Shown: positions 16,115-26,419 of the stretch, in pieces | Layout of the letters: the number at the start of each line of letters is the position of its first letter | Numbering within the stretch: the first letter of the stretch is position 1 | Assembly (NCBI GenBank): GCA_026004015.1 | Contig: BPIH01000001.1 | Location: 272,398 to 336,397 of the forward strand | Source of the DNA: Chloroflexota bacterium | GTDB lineage: Bacteria; Chloroflexota; Limnocylindria; Limnocylindrales; CSP1-4 | Reading direction: 5' to 3' | DNA length: 64,000 bases | Position numbers and translations under genes: made by a program | The notes under the pieces: generated by a model | Told to the model about the DNA's origin: nothing | Databases searched by the model: none | What the model saw: only the letters and a program-made list of their open reading frames with translations

Positions 16115-16849
16115 GTGCCCAGACAGCCACTCGGCAACGATCCACGCCTTCGCCGCCTCGTTCGCCTCGAGGCGGCCCACCAGCTCCGGCTCGAAGCCCG
16201 GGCACAAGGGGACGCCTTCCGCGAGCAACGCCTCCGGCTCGGGATCACCCAGGCCGACGTCGCCCGGGCCGTCGGGACGAGTCGCTCCGTGGTATCGGCC
16301 GTCGAGCACGGCGATCCGGGAGTCAGCCTCCAGATCCGTTTTCGGTTCGCCGAAGTCCTCGGCTTCCGCCTCCGCCTCCCTGCGTACCCCGATGGCACCC
16401 CGAGGCTCTACGACCGAAACCACAGCCTCATCATCGAGCACCTCCTGGCACTCCGACACCCACGATGGGCGGCAGTCATCGAGGCGCCCGTCCCCGGCCC
16501 CGGCCATCGGTCGACGGACGTCCGACTCGAGTGCGGAATCGACATCGTCCTGGCGGAGATCGAGACGCGGGTTCGCCGCTGGGAGCAAATTGTCCGCGAG
16601 ACGCACGACAAGGCGCGAGCCGTGGCCGACGAGGTCGGTCCCGACCGCCGCGTCCACTGTCTCCTCGTGTTGCCGCCCACCCGACACAACCGGGAGCTCA
16701 CCAGGGGACTGGCGGGCTCCGTCGCCGCGGCCTTCCCGGCCGACGAAGAGGCCATCCGTCGAGCACTGACCGGCGCCGAGGGGACATGGCCCGGCCATGG
16801 GCTGTTGTGGCTGGGACCGCTCCGCGGCGCGCACCCGATCGCGCGGTAG
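16115..16849 (+). CDS. XRE-type helix-turn-helix protein
   Basis: About 244 residues from GTG 16115, chosen for the GGAGG six bases upstream. The HTH domain reads REQRLRLGITQADVARAVGT followed by SRSVVSAVEHGDPGVSLQIR and RFAEVLGFRLRL, a Cro/C1-type fold with a clear recognition helix (SRSVVSAVE). The remaining 150 residues (IIEHLLALRHPRWAAVIEAP; DVRLECGIDIVLAEIETRVR; RVHCLLVLPPTRHNRELTRG) resemble the half of regulators that carry a degenerate restriction- or transposase-like fold, but I do not recognise a named family. It has no evident partner gene. A role in controlling local accessory genes is only a guess. Confidence 0.7.
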   Translation: MPRQPLGNDPRLRRLVRLEAAHQLRLEARAQGDAFREQRLRLGITQADVARAVGTSRSVVSAVEHGDPGVSLQIRFRFAEVLGFRLRLPAYPDGTPRLYDRNHSLIIEHLLALRHPRWAAVIEAPVPGPGHRSTDVRLECGIDIVLAEIETRVRRWEQIVRETHDKARAVADEVGPDRRVHCLLVLPPTRHNRELTRGLAGSVAAAFPADEEAIRRALTGAEGTWPGHGLLWLGPLRGAHPIAR

Positions 16850-16908
16850 CGAACGCCGCCTGCAGACCGCTCACGGTGTCTCGGCGCCCATGAGCGCCGA
16901 TCACCCTC

Positions 16909-16953
16909 GAGGTGCCGGTGAGCGAGGTGCCGGTGAGCGAGGTGCCTGTGGCC
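16909..16953 (+). repeat. Three-copy 15-bp tandem repeat
   Basis: GAGGTGCCGGTGAGC occurs twice in tandem (16909-16938), followed by a third, diverged copy, GAGGTGCCTGTGGCC. It lies in the 214-bp non-coding gap between the XRE gene and the convergent sugar transferase. No further function is visible. Confidence 0.7.
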
Positions 16954-17063
16954 CGAGCCAGCCGCCGGCCCGCCCGTCCTCGGCCGACGGCGCCTCAGGC
17001 CACCGCGCCAGCCGCCGGGCCCGCCCCGGCGGCCCAGGTGCGGCATAGGCGCCAGCCCCGCCG

Positions 17064-18627
17064 CTATCGCCCCTGGAGCATCGCCGGGATCGTCCGGGCC
17101 ATGATCTTGAGGTCGAGCCAGAGCGACCAGCGATCGATGTACGCCAGGTCGAGCTCGACCCAGCGGTCGAAGTCCTCTTCGTGCCGCGCCGACACCTGCC
17201 ACAACCCCGTAATCCCCGGCTTCATCGACAGCCGTCGGCGGTGCCAGAGGTCGTACGCCGCCACCTCCCGGGGGAGCGGCGGCCGCGGCCCGACGATGCT
17301 CATCTCGCCGCGGAGGACGTTCCAGAACTGGGGGAGCTCGTCGAGGCTCGTCCGTCGGAGGAAGCGCCCGGTCCGGGTCAGGCGCGGGTCGTTCGAGAGC
17401 TTGAAGGCCTGGCCGTCGACCTCGTTGAGGGCGAGCAGCTCATCCAGCCGTGCTTCGGCGTCGGGGATCATGGTCCGGAACTTGTAGAGCGTGAACGGAC
17501 GACCGTGGAGGCCGATTCGGGTCTGGCGGAAGAGGATCGGCGGCCCTTCGCGGAGGCGGATCAGGGCGGCGATGCCGAGGAGGATGGGGCTGAGGATGAC
17601 GAGGGCGAAGGCGGCCCCGAGGATGTCGAGGACGCGCTTCAGGGCAAGACCGACGGCTCGGTCGGGGCCGTAGACGAGGGAGAGGATCGGGGTGCCGTCG
17701 AAGTCTTCGAGGCGGCCGCCGGGGAGGGTGAAGGCGACGCTTCTGGAGGGGGATCCGGACGATCTTCCCTTCTTCTTCACAGAGGCGGGTCACCGGCTCG
17801 ACGATCGGCCAGTCGGCGGCGGGCAGGCAGATGGCGACCTCGTCGATGACGTGGCTGTGGAGGATCGCCTCGATGGCGTCGAGGGCGCCGAGGATGGGGC
17901 GGCTGGGGACGAAGGTCGGCGGGGCTGCTGGATTGGCGGGCTCAGCAGTGGTCATGGGCGGGGCGGCGCTGGCGATCCCGGCCATCGGTGGACTGTCCTC
18001 GGCGGCCGCAATCGCTGCCCCGACGGGTCGTGCTCGCCTGCCCCGACGGCGGCGGCCGCCACCGAGGCGACGGCACCGGCCGGGACGGCGACGTGCCCGA
18101 CGACCCGGAGCCCGAGCTCCCGCCGCGCCTCGATCCGGTTCGCGAAGCGCTCGGCCTCGCGGCCCGGTTCCCACGATGAGGACGAAGCGGGCGTTGTAGC
18201 CGCGGCTCCGGATCCATCGGAAGAACGCCCGCAGCGCGAGGCGCGAGGCGAGGGTGACGCCCCTTGGCCGGCGAAGAGAGCGAGGAGGAAGAACCGACTG
18301 ACGTTCGGGAGCTTGAACCAGAAGAGCGCCGTGAAGGCGACGACGGCGACGAGGATCGTCGCCCGGCGACGTCGACGGACGTCGCTCCGCCACGACCAGC
18401 GGGTCCGAAGGCGGTAGAGGCCGAGGACCCAGAGGATGGTCGTCCAGGTCGCGGCGTACGCGCGCGGCGAGGGGTAGCGGGTCGATCGCCGGCCTGGATC
18501 CAGGCAGGTTCGCCACCGATCGGCACCGAAACGGGCGACGCTGACGAGGACGAACAGGGCTAGCGCACTCGCCGCGTCGGCGGCCATGAGGGCCAGCCGG
18601 AGGCGTCGTCGCGTGCCGGCGGATCAT
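17064..18627 (-). pseudogene. Polyprenyl glycosylphosphotransferase (WcaJ/WbaP-type), frameshifted
   Basis: The product would load the first sugar-phosphate onto undecaprenyl phosphate and so start glycan assembly. The C-terminal catalytic half is intact (17064 to about 17748): LKRVLDILGAAFALVILSPI, then FRQTRIGLHGRPFTLYKFRT, TSLDELPQFWNVLRGEMSIV, GPRPPLP and SMKPGITGLWQVSAR, the complete Bac_transf block with its DE-PQ catalytic motif. The N-terminal half, with four hydrophobic segments and a Rossmann-like CoA_binding_3 region (NARFVLIVGTG; HSHVIDEVAICLPAADWPIV), is spread over three frames with shifts near 17748, 18175 and 18262. GGAGAGGAGGGGG before ATG 18627 supports that start, although the frame changes soon after. 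It lies at the end of the polysaccharide region. Confidence 0.82.
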
Positions 18628-18683
18628 CCCCCTCCTCTCCGCAATCTGCCGTTGATGTCAACGTGCAGCGATTCTAACGTGAC

Positions 18684-21284
18684 TCAGGCCGCCGGTGCGA
18701 GCTCCCGCTCCGCCTCGTCGACGAGCGAGTCGTAGAGCTCCTCCTCCTGCGCCCAGTGGAGCCGCAGGATCGCGTCGAGCCCGTAGAGGAGGCGCCGGAG
18801 GTCGAGCCAGTCGGCGGGCTCCGGGCCGGCCGGTCCCAGGTCGCCGACGAGCTGATCGAGCGTCCGGGCCAGGTGGAAGATCTCGGCGTGGGTCCGGTGG
18901 AGCGCCGCCGTCACGTCGTCGCTCCCGAGGGCCGCTGCCAGCTCCGGGTAGACCGTCCGGTCCTCCTCGATCTCGTGGGGGACCAGCTCCTCGACGAGGA
19001 AGCGCCGCAGCGCCTCGAGACGAGCCTGGGCGTCGGCCGGCGGGAGGCGATCGAGGGCGTCGGCGAGGCGGCGGATCTCGGCGATCGCCTCGGCCATGGC
19101 GGCGTGGTCGGCATAGAGGGTCGCCCGCCGTTTCGCCCAGCCCGGCAGCGTCGTCGGTCGGCGCTCGGCGCCGGTGAGGGCGCGGAGGGCGTTGAGGATG
19201 GCGATGACGTCGATGAGCTCCTGGAAGAGCGCGCCGGCCACAACCGGCACGAAGCCGAGGGCGGCCGCGACCATACCGAGCCAGCGAGAGGCCCATCCCG
19301 ACGAGGACGCTCTGAAGGGCGATCGACCGCGAGCGGCGGGCGATCTCGACCGCGTCGGCGAGGCGGTCGAGCCGATCGACGGTGATGACGACGTCCGCGG
19401 CCTCCGAGGAGGCGGTCGCGCCGCGGGCGCCCATGGCGACCCCGACGTCGGCGACGGCCAGGGCCGGGGCGTCGTTGATCCCGTCGCCGACCATGACGAC
19501 CGGAGCCGTTGCCAGCTTCCGCTCCTGCTCGACGGCCTCGACCTTGTCGGCCGGGGAGCGCTCGGCGAGGACGGCGTCGACGCCGACGGCCGCCCCGACG
19601 AGCTCGGCGACGCCGGAGTGGTCGCCGGTGACCATGACGATCCGCGAGAAGCCGGTCCGCCGGAGGCTCCGGATCGCCCGGGGCGTCTCGGGGCGGAGCG
19701 GGTCCTCGAGGACGAGGGCGCCGACGAGCCGGCCGTCGACCTCGACGAAGACGACGCGTCGCGCCCTCGAGGAGCGCCCGCCGGCGGAGCTCGCGGGCCC
19801 ACCCGGGCAGCGGCCCGCCGCCGAGGAACTCGAGGGATCCGATCCGGACCTGGCGGCCCTCGACGCGGCCGCTGACGCCGGCGCCCGGCATCTCTTCGAC
19901 CTCCGGCCGGGATGGGGAGCGTCAGGCCGCGGCGGCGGGCGGCCCCGACGATGGCGGCGGCGAGGACGTGGGGCGACGCCTGTTCGAGGGCGGCGGCGAG
20001 CCGGAGGAGCTCGTTCGGGTCGCCGTCGGGCGCCTCGATGCCGGCGAGGGTCGGCCGGCCGGCGGTGAGCGTCCCGGTCTTGTCGAGGAGGAGCACCCGG
20101 GCTCGGGCGAGGGTCTCGAGGGGGCCGCCGCCCTTGACGATGACGCCTCGGCGGGCCGCCCGGGAGATCCCGGCGACGACGGCGATGGGGGCGGCGAGGA
20201 TGAGCGGGCAGGGGGTAGCGACGACGAGGACGGCGAGGGCCCGAACGGGGTCGCCGGCGGCCAGGCCCGCGGCCGCGGCGATGGCGAGGGTGAGGGGCAC
20301 GAAGAGGAGGGCGTACCGGTCAGCGAGGCGGACGAAGGGGGCCTTCGAGCGGCCTGCCTCCTCGACGAGGCGGACGATGCCGGCGTACGTGCTGTCCTCG
20401 GCGGTCGCGATGGCCTGGAGGTCGAAGGGGCCGCCGGCGTTCACGACCCCGCTGGCGACGACCTCGCCCTCGGCCCGGGTGACGAGGCGGCTCTCGCCGG
20501 TCAGGGCCGATTCGTCGAGGACGGCCGCCGGCGAGCGGACGACGCCGTCGACGGGGACGACCTCGCCGGGGCGGACGAGGAGGCGGTCGCCGGGCCGGAC
20601 GGCGGTGAGGGGGACGGTTTCGAGGCGGTCGGAGGAGGGGGCGGCGGTTCCTTCGGGTGCCGTGCCGGACTCGGGGGTGCGCTGGACTCAGGGATCGCGG
20701 CGGACTCGTGCGCCGCACCGGGCCCGGGGGCCGCGCCGGGCTCCGGGGGCAGTGCCGGGCTCGGGGGCAGTGCCGGGCCCGGGAGTCGCGCCGGACTCGG
20801 TGGTCCCCGCTGGCGCCGCGGCGGCGCCCCCGCCAACGTACCGGTGGACGACCTGGGGTGCCCGGCCGAGGAGGGCGGTCAGCTCCCGGCGCGCCCGGCC
20901 CTCGGCATACGCCTCGAGGGCCCGACCCGTGGCGAGCATCACCCCGATGACCGCCGCGGCGAACGTCTCGCCGAGGAGGAGGGCGCCGCCGATGGCGAGG
21001 AGGGCGATGACGTCGACGCCCGCCCGTCCTTCGCGGAGGTCGCGGAGGATCGAGATCGCCAGGTGGGCGCCAACGACGAGGGTGGGACGGCCCAGGCCGG
21101 CCAGGCGAGGTCGGGCCGGCCGAGGATCGTCGCCGACGCTCCCGAGGAGGAGGCCGGCGGTCGTCAGGACGAGGAGCCCGCTCGTCCACGAGAGGGTTCG
21201 CAGGAGGCCGGGCGATGGGGCGTCGACCTGGATCGGCGGGTCGGGAGCGGGGCCTTGGGTCGGGGTCGGGGTCGCGTCGGGCAC
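18684..21284 (-). pseudogene. P1B-type heavy-metal ATPase fused to C-terminal hemerythrin-like domain, frameshifted
   Basis: Pieced together, this is one protein of about 865 residues. N-terminal membrane helices (LLRTLSWTSGLLVLTTAGLL; GVDVIALLAIGGALLLGETF) precede the actuator domain with ALTGES. The metal site VVATPCPLIL (CPC) and the phosphorylation motif DKTGTLT follow, then GDGINDAPAL and the last membrane pair. The chain then continues into a hemerythrin/HHE-like helical domain (RFLVEELVPHEIEEDRTVYP, LHRTHAEIFHLARTLDQLV, ILRLHWAQEEELYDSL). No N-terminal HMA domain is seen. A Gly-Ala-Pro-rich insert lies in the actuator region (about 20660-20830). Shifts occur near 20640-20700, 19920, 19770 and 19275. 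GTG 21284 lies six bases after TACCCT, so the mRNA is probably leaderless. The exported metal is uncertain (Zn/Cd/Co or Cu). Confidence 0.8.
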
Positions 21285-21296
21285 GCGTCCAGGGTA
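21282..21296 (-). promoter_or_regulatory. Leaderless-type -10 box before P1B ATPase gene
   Basis: On the minus strand TACCCT (21296-21291) is followed by exactly six bases and the GTG start. The predicted transcription start therefore falls on the initiation codon. No Shine-Dalgarno sequence is present. Confidence 0.5.
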
Positions 21297-21451
21297 CCGA
21301 GTTCGCGCCTCCGGAGGCGGGTCCGATCGGCCGATCGGGGACGGCCGTTTGAGCCTGGTCGCCGGGGGTCGGGTGCCGCGGGGTGCTACGCTACCGCGTC
21401 GGATTCGCGGCGGCGCCGACGTCGGGAGGACGCCGCCCCAGGAGGGCGCCG

Positions 21452-22860
21452 ATGGAGATCCGACAGTTCGTCATCGAGGGGCTTGGACACCTGTCGGCCC
21501 TCGTCGCCGACGAGGAGGCCGGGCTCGCGGCCGTCGTCGATCCCCGGCGCGACGTCGACGTCTACCTTGCCGCGGCCCGCGAGCGGGACCTCCGGATCAG
21601 CCACGTCGTCGAGACCCACCTCCACAACGACTACGTCTCCGGGGGCCGGGAGCTGGCGGCCCTGACCGGGGCGACCCACGTCATCGGCGCCGGGGCGGAG
21701 CTTCGCTACGAGCACCGGCCGGTCCGCCACGGCGAGACGTTCCGCGTCGGGGCCCTCGAGTTCCGGGCCCTCGAAACGCCCGGCCACACCCCCGAGCACG
21801 TCGCCTACGCCGTCGCCGACACGACCCGGGCCGCCGAGCCGGCCCTCCTCTTCACCGGCGGCTCGCTCCTCGTCGGCGCCGTCGGGCGGACCGACCTCCT
21901 CGGGGCCGAGAACGCCGTCCCCTTCGCCCGGGCGATGTATCGCTCCCTCCACGAGGTCATCCTCCCCCACGAGGACCACGTCGCCGTCTTCCCGACCCAC
22001 GGCGCCGGCTCGCTCTGCTCGACGGGGATCGCCTCGACGCCGTTCTCGACCATCGGCTACGAGCGGCGCCACAACCGGATGGTTCAGCCGGCCGACGTCG
22101 AGACCTTCGTCCGCCGCCTCCTCGGTCGCCAGCCGCCGTTTCCGCGCTACTTCGCCCGGATGCGCCCGACGAACCAGGCCGGGCCGCGCCTCCTCGGGGG
22201 CCGGGTGCCGGAGCCGCGGCCGCTCTCGGTCGCGGAGGTCGCGGCGGCGATCGAGGCCGGGGCGGTCGTCGTCGACGCCCGCGATCCCGGTCGACCACGC
22301 CCTCGCCCACCTGCCCGGCGCGATCTCCATCCCGGCCGGGCCCTCCTTCGGGACCTGGCTTGGCTGGGTCGTCGAGCCCGACCGGCCGATCGTCCTCGTC
22401 CTCGGTTCGTCCGGCGACTGGGACGACTGCATCCGCCAGGCCCTCCGGATCGGCTACGAAGAGATCGTCGGCCACCTCCGAGGCGGCGTCGACGCCTGGC
22501 TCGAGGCCGGTCGGCCGACCGAGTCCCACGGTCGCTGGTCGATCGCCGAGCTGGCCGGGCGGCTCGCGGCCGGGGGGCCGGAGGCGCCGCTCGTGATCGA
22601 CGTCCGGACGCCGACGGAGTTTGCGGCCGGCCACATCCCGGGCTCGCTCCACATCTCGGGCGGCGACCTGCCGGAGCGGCTCGACGCGCTGCCGAAGGAT
22701 CGGCCGATCGCGGTCGTCTGTGCCTCCGGGCTACCGGTCGAGCATCGGGGCCTCGCTCTTGCGGCGGGCGGGCTTCGAGCAGGTCGCCTGGGTGGCGAAC
22801 GGGATCCCCGCCTGGCGGGCCATGGGGCTGCCCATCGAGCGCGGCGAGGCGCCGGAGTAG
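21452..22860 (+). CDS. MBL-fold hydrolase with two rhodanese domains (persulfide dioxygenase-like), frameshifted
   Basis: About 469 residues. The metallo-beta-lactamase domain has THLHNDYVSG (HxHxD), ETPGHTPEH and the late PTHGAGS. The GDxLFxxxxGRxD block appears as TGGSLLVGAVGRTDL, with Gly at the position of the bridging Asp. A first rhodanese domain (VVVDARDP to GGVDAWLEAG) lacks the catalytic Cys. The second (VIDVRTPTEFAAGHIPGSLH; VCASGYRSSIGASLL; ANGIPAWRAMGLP) has the active CxxGxR loop. Such ETHE1/BLH-like proteins handle persulfides and sulfur transfer. GGAGG precedes ATG 21452. One extra base near 22288 (GATCCCGGTC) and one near 22733 break the frame; both lie in short homopolymers. 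Confidence 0.85.
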
Positions 22861-22879
22861 GCCCGCCCTCGGGTGGCTT

Positions 22880-24156
22880 CTACTCGATCCGGATCCCGAC
22901 GAGCTCCAGGGCCGACACCCCGAGGAGCACGAGGTCGAGGACGACGACGACCCCGACTGCGGCCCCGGCCAGGACGTTCAGCCGCCGCCCGTTCCGGTGG
23001 CGCCCCAGGAGCCGCTCGTCGTTGACGAGGACGAGCATGAAGACGAGGACGATCGGCAGGAGCAGGCCCTGGAGGTTCTGCGAGGCCACGATGACCGGGA
23101 TGAGGTCGAGGCCCGGGAGCAGGACGACGAGCGCCCCGACCGCGAGGAGGAACGTGTAGATCCCGAAGAAGATCGGGGCGTCCCGGAAGCGCTTGCCGAC
23201 CCCCGACTCCCAGCCGAAGGCCTCGCAGACGACGAAGGCCGTCGAGATCGGCATGATCGAGGCCGCGAGGACGCTCGCCCCGAAGAGCCCGATCCCGAAG
23301 AGGACGCGTCGCCAGCTCGCCGGCGACCGGGGCGAGGGCGAGGGCCGCGTCCTCGGCCGTCTCGATCCGGAGCCCCGCGGCGTGGATCGTCGTGGCGACG
23401 GCGACGACGATGAAGACGGCGATGACGTTCGTCCAGATCGCACCCCCGACGGCGTCGGCCTGCTCGAGCCGGAGCTCCTCCTCGCCGATCCCCTTCTCGG
23501 CCACGGCGCTCTGGAGATAGAACTGCATGTACGGGGTGATCGTCGTGCCGACCATCGCCACCATGAGGAGGAGGATGTGGGGATCGAAGGAGATCGTCGG
23601 CGTCACGAAGGCCCGCCCGACGGCCCCCCAGTCCGGGCCGGCGAGGAAGGCCGAGGCGATGTAGGCGAGGAAGACGAGGGCGGTCGTGAGAAAGACCCGC
23701 TCGACGGCCCGGTAGCTTGGCGAGAAGACGACGAGGACCCAGAGGGCGACGGCGACGACCGGGACCGTGAGGTAGCGACTGATGCCGAAGATCTCGAGGG
23801 CCGCCGCGGCACCCGAGAACTCGGCCACGGTGTTCGCCCCGTTGGCGACGAGGAGGACGAGCATGGCGAAGGCCGTCCAGCGGACGCCGAAGCGGTCGCG
23901 GATGAGGTCGGACAGCCCCTGGCCGGTGACGACCCCGAGCCGGGCCGCCATCTCCTGGACGACGGCCAGGATGACGATGGTGATCGGGAAGAGCCAGAGG
24001 AGCGAGAGCCCGGTCTCGGCGCCGAGGACGGAGTACGTCGTGATCCCCCCGGCGTCGTTGCCGGCGACCCCGGCGATGAGGCCCGGGCCCATGACGGCGA
24101 GGAAGGCGAGGAGGCCGCGGCGGCCCCGGAAGCGGCCCCGGAGGCGGAGGAGCTCG
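22880..24156 (-). CDS. Nramp-family divalent metal transporter, frameshifted
   Basis: A proton-coupled Mn/Fe-type transporter with about 11 membrane helices. LAFLAVMGPGLIAGVAGNDA with GG is the conserved helix-1 motif in which the Asp-Pro-Gly-Asn site of classical Nramp is replaced by AGND. Helix 6 carries VAMVGTTITPYMQFYLQSAV, where the canonical metal-binding 'MPHN' Met is not evident, so substrate choice may differ. A shift near 23305 separates the first part from LFGIGLFGASVLAASIMPIS to VGIRIE at the end. Conserved sequence extends upstream of the first ATG (24092) with no start codon (RLRGRFRGRRGLLAF), while the MgtE-like gene upstream stays open into this region. The two are therefore probably one polypeptide interrupted by a frameshift. 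Confidence 0.8.
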
Positions 24157-25617
24157 CCATGCTCGAGGCGGTCGATGAGCGCGGGCGAGGGGGCTGATCC
24201 GCGGCGGCTCGGAGCGCCGGCGGACGCGCCGGACGGCCCGCCGCGCGCCGGCTTCGGCCTGCCGGACGACGCTCCGCGGCAGCTCCCGCATCCCCATCCC
24301 GGCCCGCCTACCGCGGCCGCTCGCCGGCCGTCCGACCGGCGGGGTTCGCGGCCCGGCCTCGGCCCGAGCGAAGAGCTTCGGCAGCCGCTTCTTCCAGGCC
24401 GTCGGCAGGATCGTGTCGATGGCGTCGTCGACGGTCACGATCCCGACGAGCCGCCCCTCGTCGTCGACGACCGGCACGGCGAGGAGGTTGTAGCGGGCGA
24501 CGACCGCCGCCACGTCGTCCTCGTGGTCGAGGACCCGGACCGCGACCGGATCGCGGATCATGACCTCGCGGATCGGGGTGTCGGGCTTGGCGACGATGAG
24601 GTCGCGGAGGGAGAGGACGCCGACGAGGTGCCCCTCGTCGTCGGTGACGTAGACGTAGTAGATCGTCTCGGCGTCCGGCTCGAGCTCCCGGAGTCGGTCG
24701 ATGGTCTGAGCCGCGGTCAGGTGGTCGGGGACGGCGACGAACTCGGTCGTCATGATCCCGCCGGCGGTGTCCTCCGGGTAGCCGAGGAGCTCCCGGACCT
24801 CGTCGGCCTCGTCGCGCTCCATGAGGGCGAGGATCTCGGCCCGGGCCTGATCCGACAGGTCGGCGACGAGGTCGGCGGCGTCATCGGGGCTCATCTCTTC
24901 GAGGATGTCGGCGGCGCGCTCGGGCGCGAGGTCCTCGAGGATCTCGACCTGGGTCTCGGGCGCCATCTCCTCGATGGCCTCGGCCGCGACCTCGTCGTCG
25001 AGGGCGGCCATGACCCCGGCCCGGTCCTTCGGGGCGAGCTGGTCGATGATCGTCGCCAGGTCGGCCGGGTGCAGCTGGCGGAGGCCGGCATGGGGCACCC
25101 GGAGCTTGATCGAGGCGATGGAGGTCTCGACGGGGTCGACGTCCTGCCAATCGATGTAGCGCTCCGGAACGGGGAGGCCGAGGTTCCGGGCGATGAGCCG
25201 GTAGGCGCCCTCGATGCCGAGTCGACGGAGGAGGCCGGCGGCGCCGACGTCGACGGCGACGAGATGGAGCCGCCCCTCGATCTCGTCGAGCCGGAGGTCG
25301 TTGACGCGGACGACCTTCCGACCGTCGATGTCGACGATCTGCTTGTCCATGAGGTCGGCGCGGAGGAGGATCTCGTTCGGCCGCTGGCGGAACTTGCCGA
25401 TGTCGATGGTCCGGGTGGAGAGGCGTGCGCCGGACGCGTCGAAGGTCGCGACCGACGTCCAGGGCACGAAGATCTTCCGGCGACCGGTCTTCACGACGAG
25501 GCCGGTGACGGGCGGGTAGGGCGGCCCGACGGCCACGATGAGGTCGTCGACGGTCCCGATCGGTTCGCCATCGCGGTCGCGGACGGGGCGCCCGATGGCC
25601 TGGGAGAGGTAGAGCAT
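24157..25617 (-). CDS. PRC-barrel / MgtE_N / CBS-domain protein (metal-sensor module, likely fused to Nramp)
   Basis: About 485 residues before the frame enters the transporter. Two PRC-barrel-like segments come first (GRPVRDRDGEPIGTVDDLIV; LMDKQIVDIDGRKVVRVND). The MgtE N-terminal superhelix follows (LHPADLATIIDQL, ILEDLAPERAADILEEMSPD, DAADLVADL), then a CBS pair (GIMTTEFVAVPDHLTAAQTI; IREVMIRDPVAVRVLDHEDD). In MgtE magnesium channels these soluble domains sense Mg2+ and gate the pore, but here no MgtE membrane domain follows; the Nramp transporter does. GAGGTGG stands a few bases before ATG 25617. It may therefore be a cytosolic gate for the Nramp pore. I place the boundary near 24157, where the frame appears to shift. 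Confidence 0.8.
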
Positions 25618-26419
25618 GGGCCACCTCGCAGACGGTCCGTCCCGTCCGCCGGTGGCCGACGGTCAGATCGAGACGCCGATCGGCGCCGCGGACCGCCGGA
25701 GGGCAAGACGGACCGAATTAGGCTTCGGCCGGCGTTGGCCGGCGGTACTCGGTCCGGTCTCCACTTGGGAGGCTTCCTCCGTTGCTGGTTCCGACGGCGA
25801 CACGGCCCGGGTCGCGCTGAGGCTCGGCGGGCTGCCCGGGGCGCATGGGGTCCCAACGGGCAGTCCTTCGATGGCGGGGCGCGGCCACGGGCTGTGGCCG
25901 ATGGCAGTGTAGTGCGGGGGCGACGCTCGGTCAACGGGTCCCGGCGGGCCGCCGGTCGCCGACAGCACCTGACCTGGGGTCCGGGAGCGAGCGGAGGCCG
26001 TGGAGCGACCCGTCGGCCTGGCCGACGGTCGCCCAGAACACCAAACCGGGCGTGGCGGGCGGATGGGGGCGGCCGATTCGGCGGCTCTGGTGCGCGAGGA
26101 ACACCAGATGACTGGTGCTGGTGCCCTCGGCCCCGGCGATTCGGTCCTTTGGTGTTTCCAGAACACGTCGCCCGGATCGCCACGCGCGGCGGGCAACGGG
26201 CGGGGCGGCGAGCCGTTGGAGGCGTTGGGCGGCAGGCGACGCTGGGAGGCAGCGGGCGGGGCCGCAGAGCGACGCGGCAGGCACCTGGCAGCGGGACCTG
26301 GTACCTGGGAGCCGGCAACCATCGGCCGGCAGTACCTACAGCGCCGCTGGTCGGTACCTCGGGTGGAGCGTCGGCGCACCGCTTGGGTGTCAGGATTTCC
26401 CGGAACCCATGAACCGCCG
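25618..26419. other. 800-bp intergenic region with dispersed inverted repeats
   Basis: No convincing gene. The stretch holds GCCCAGAACACCAAACCGGG (26031-26050), GAGGAACACCAGATG (26096-26110) and CCTTTGGTGTTTCCAGAACA (from 26147). These are related copies, in both orientations, of a motif found again near 31776-31856. Divergent promoters for the MgtE-like gene and the cyclase should lie here, but none is clear. Confidence 0.6.
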
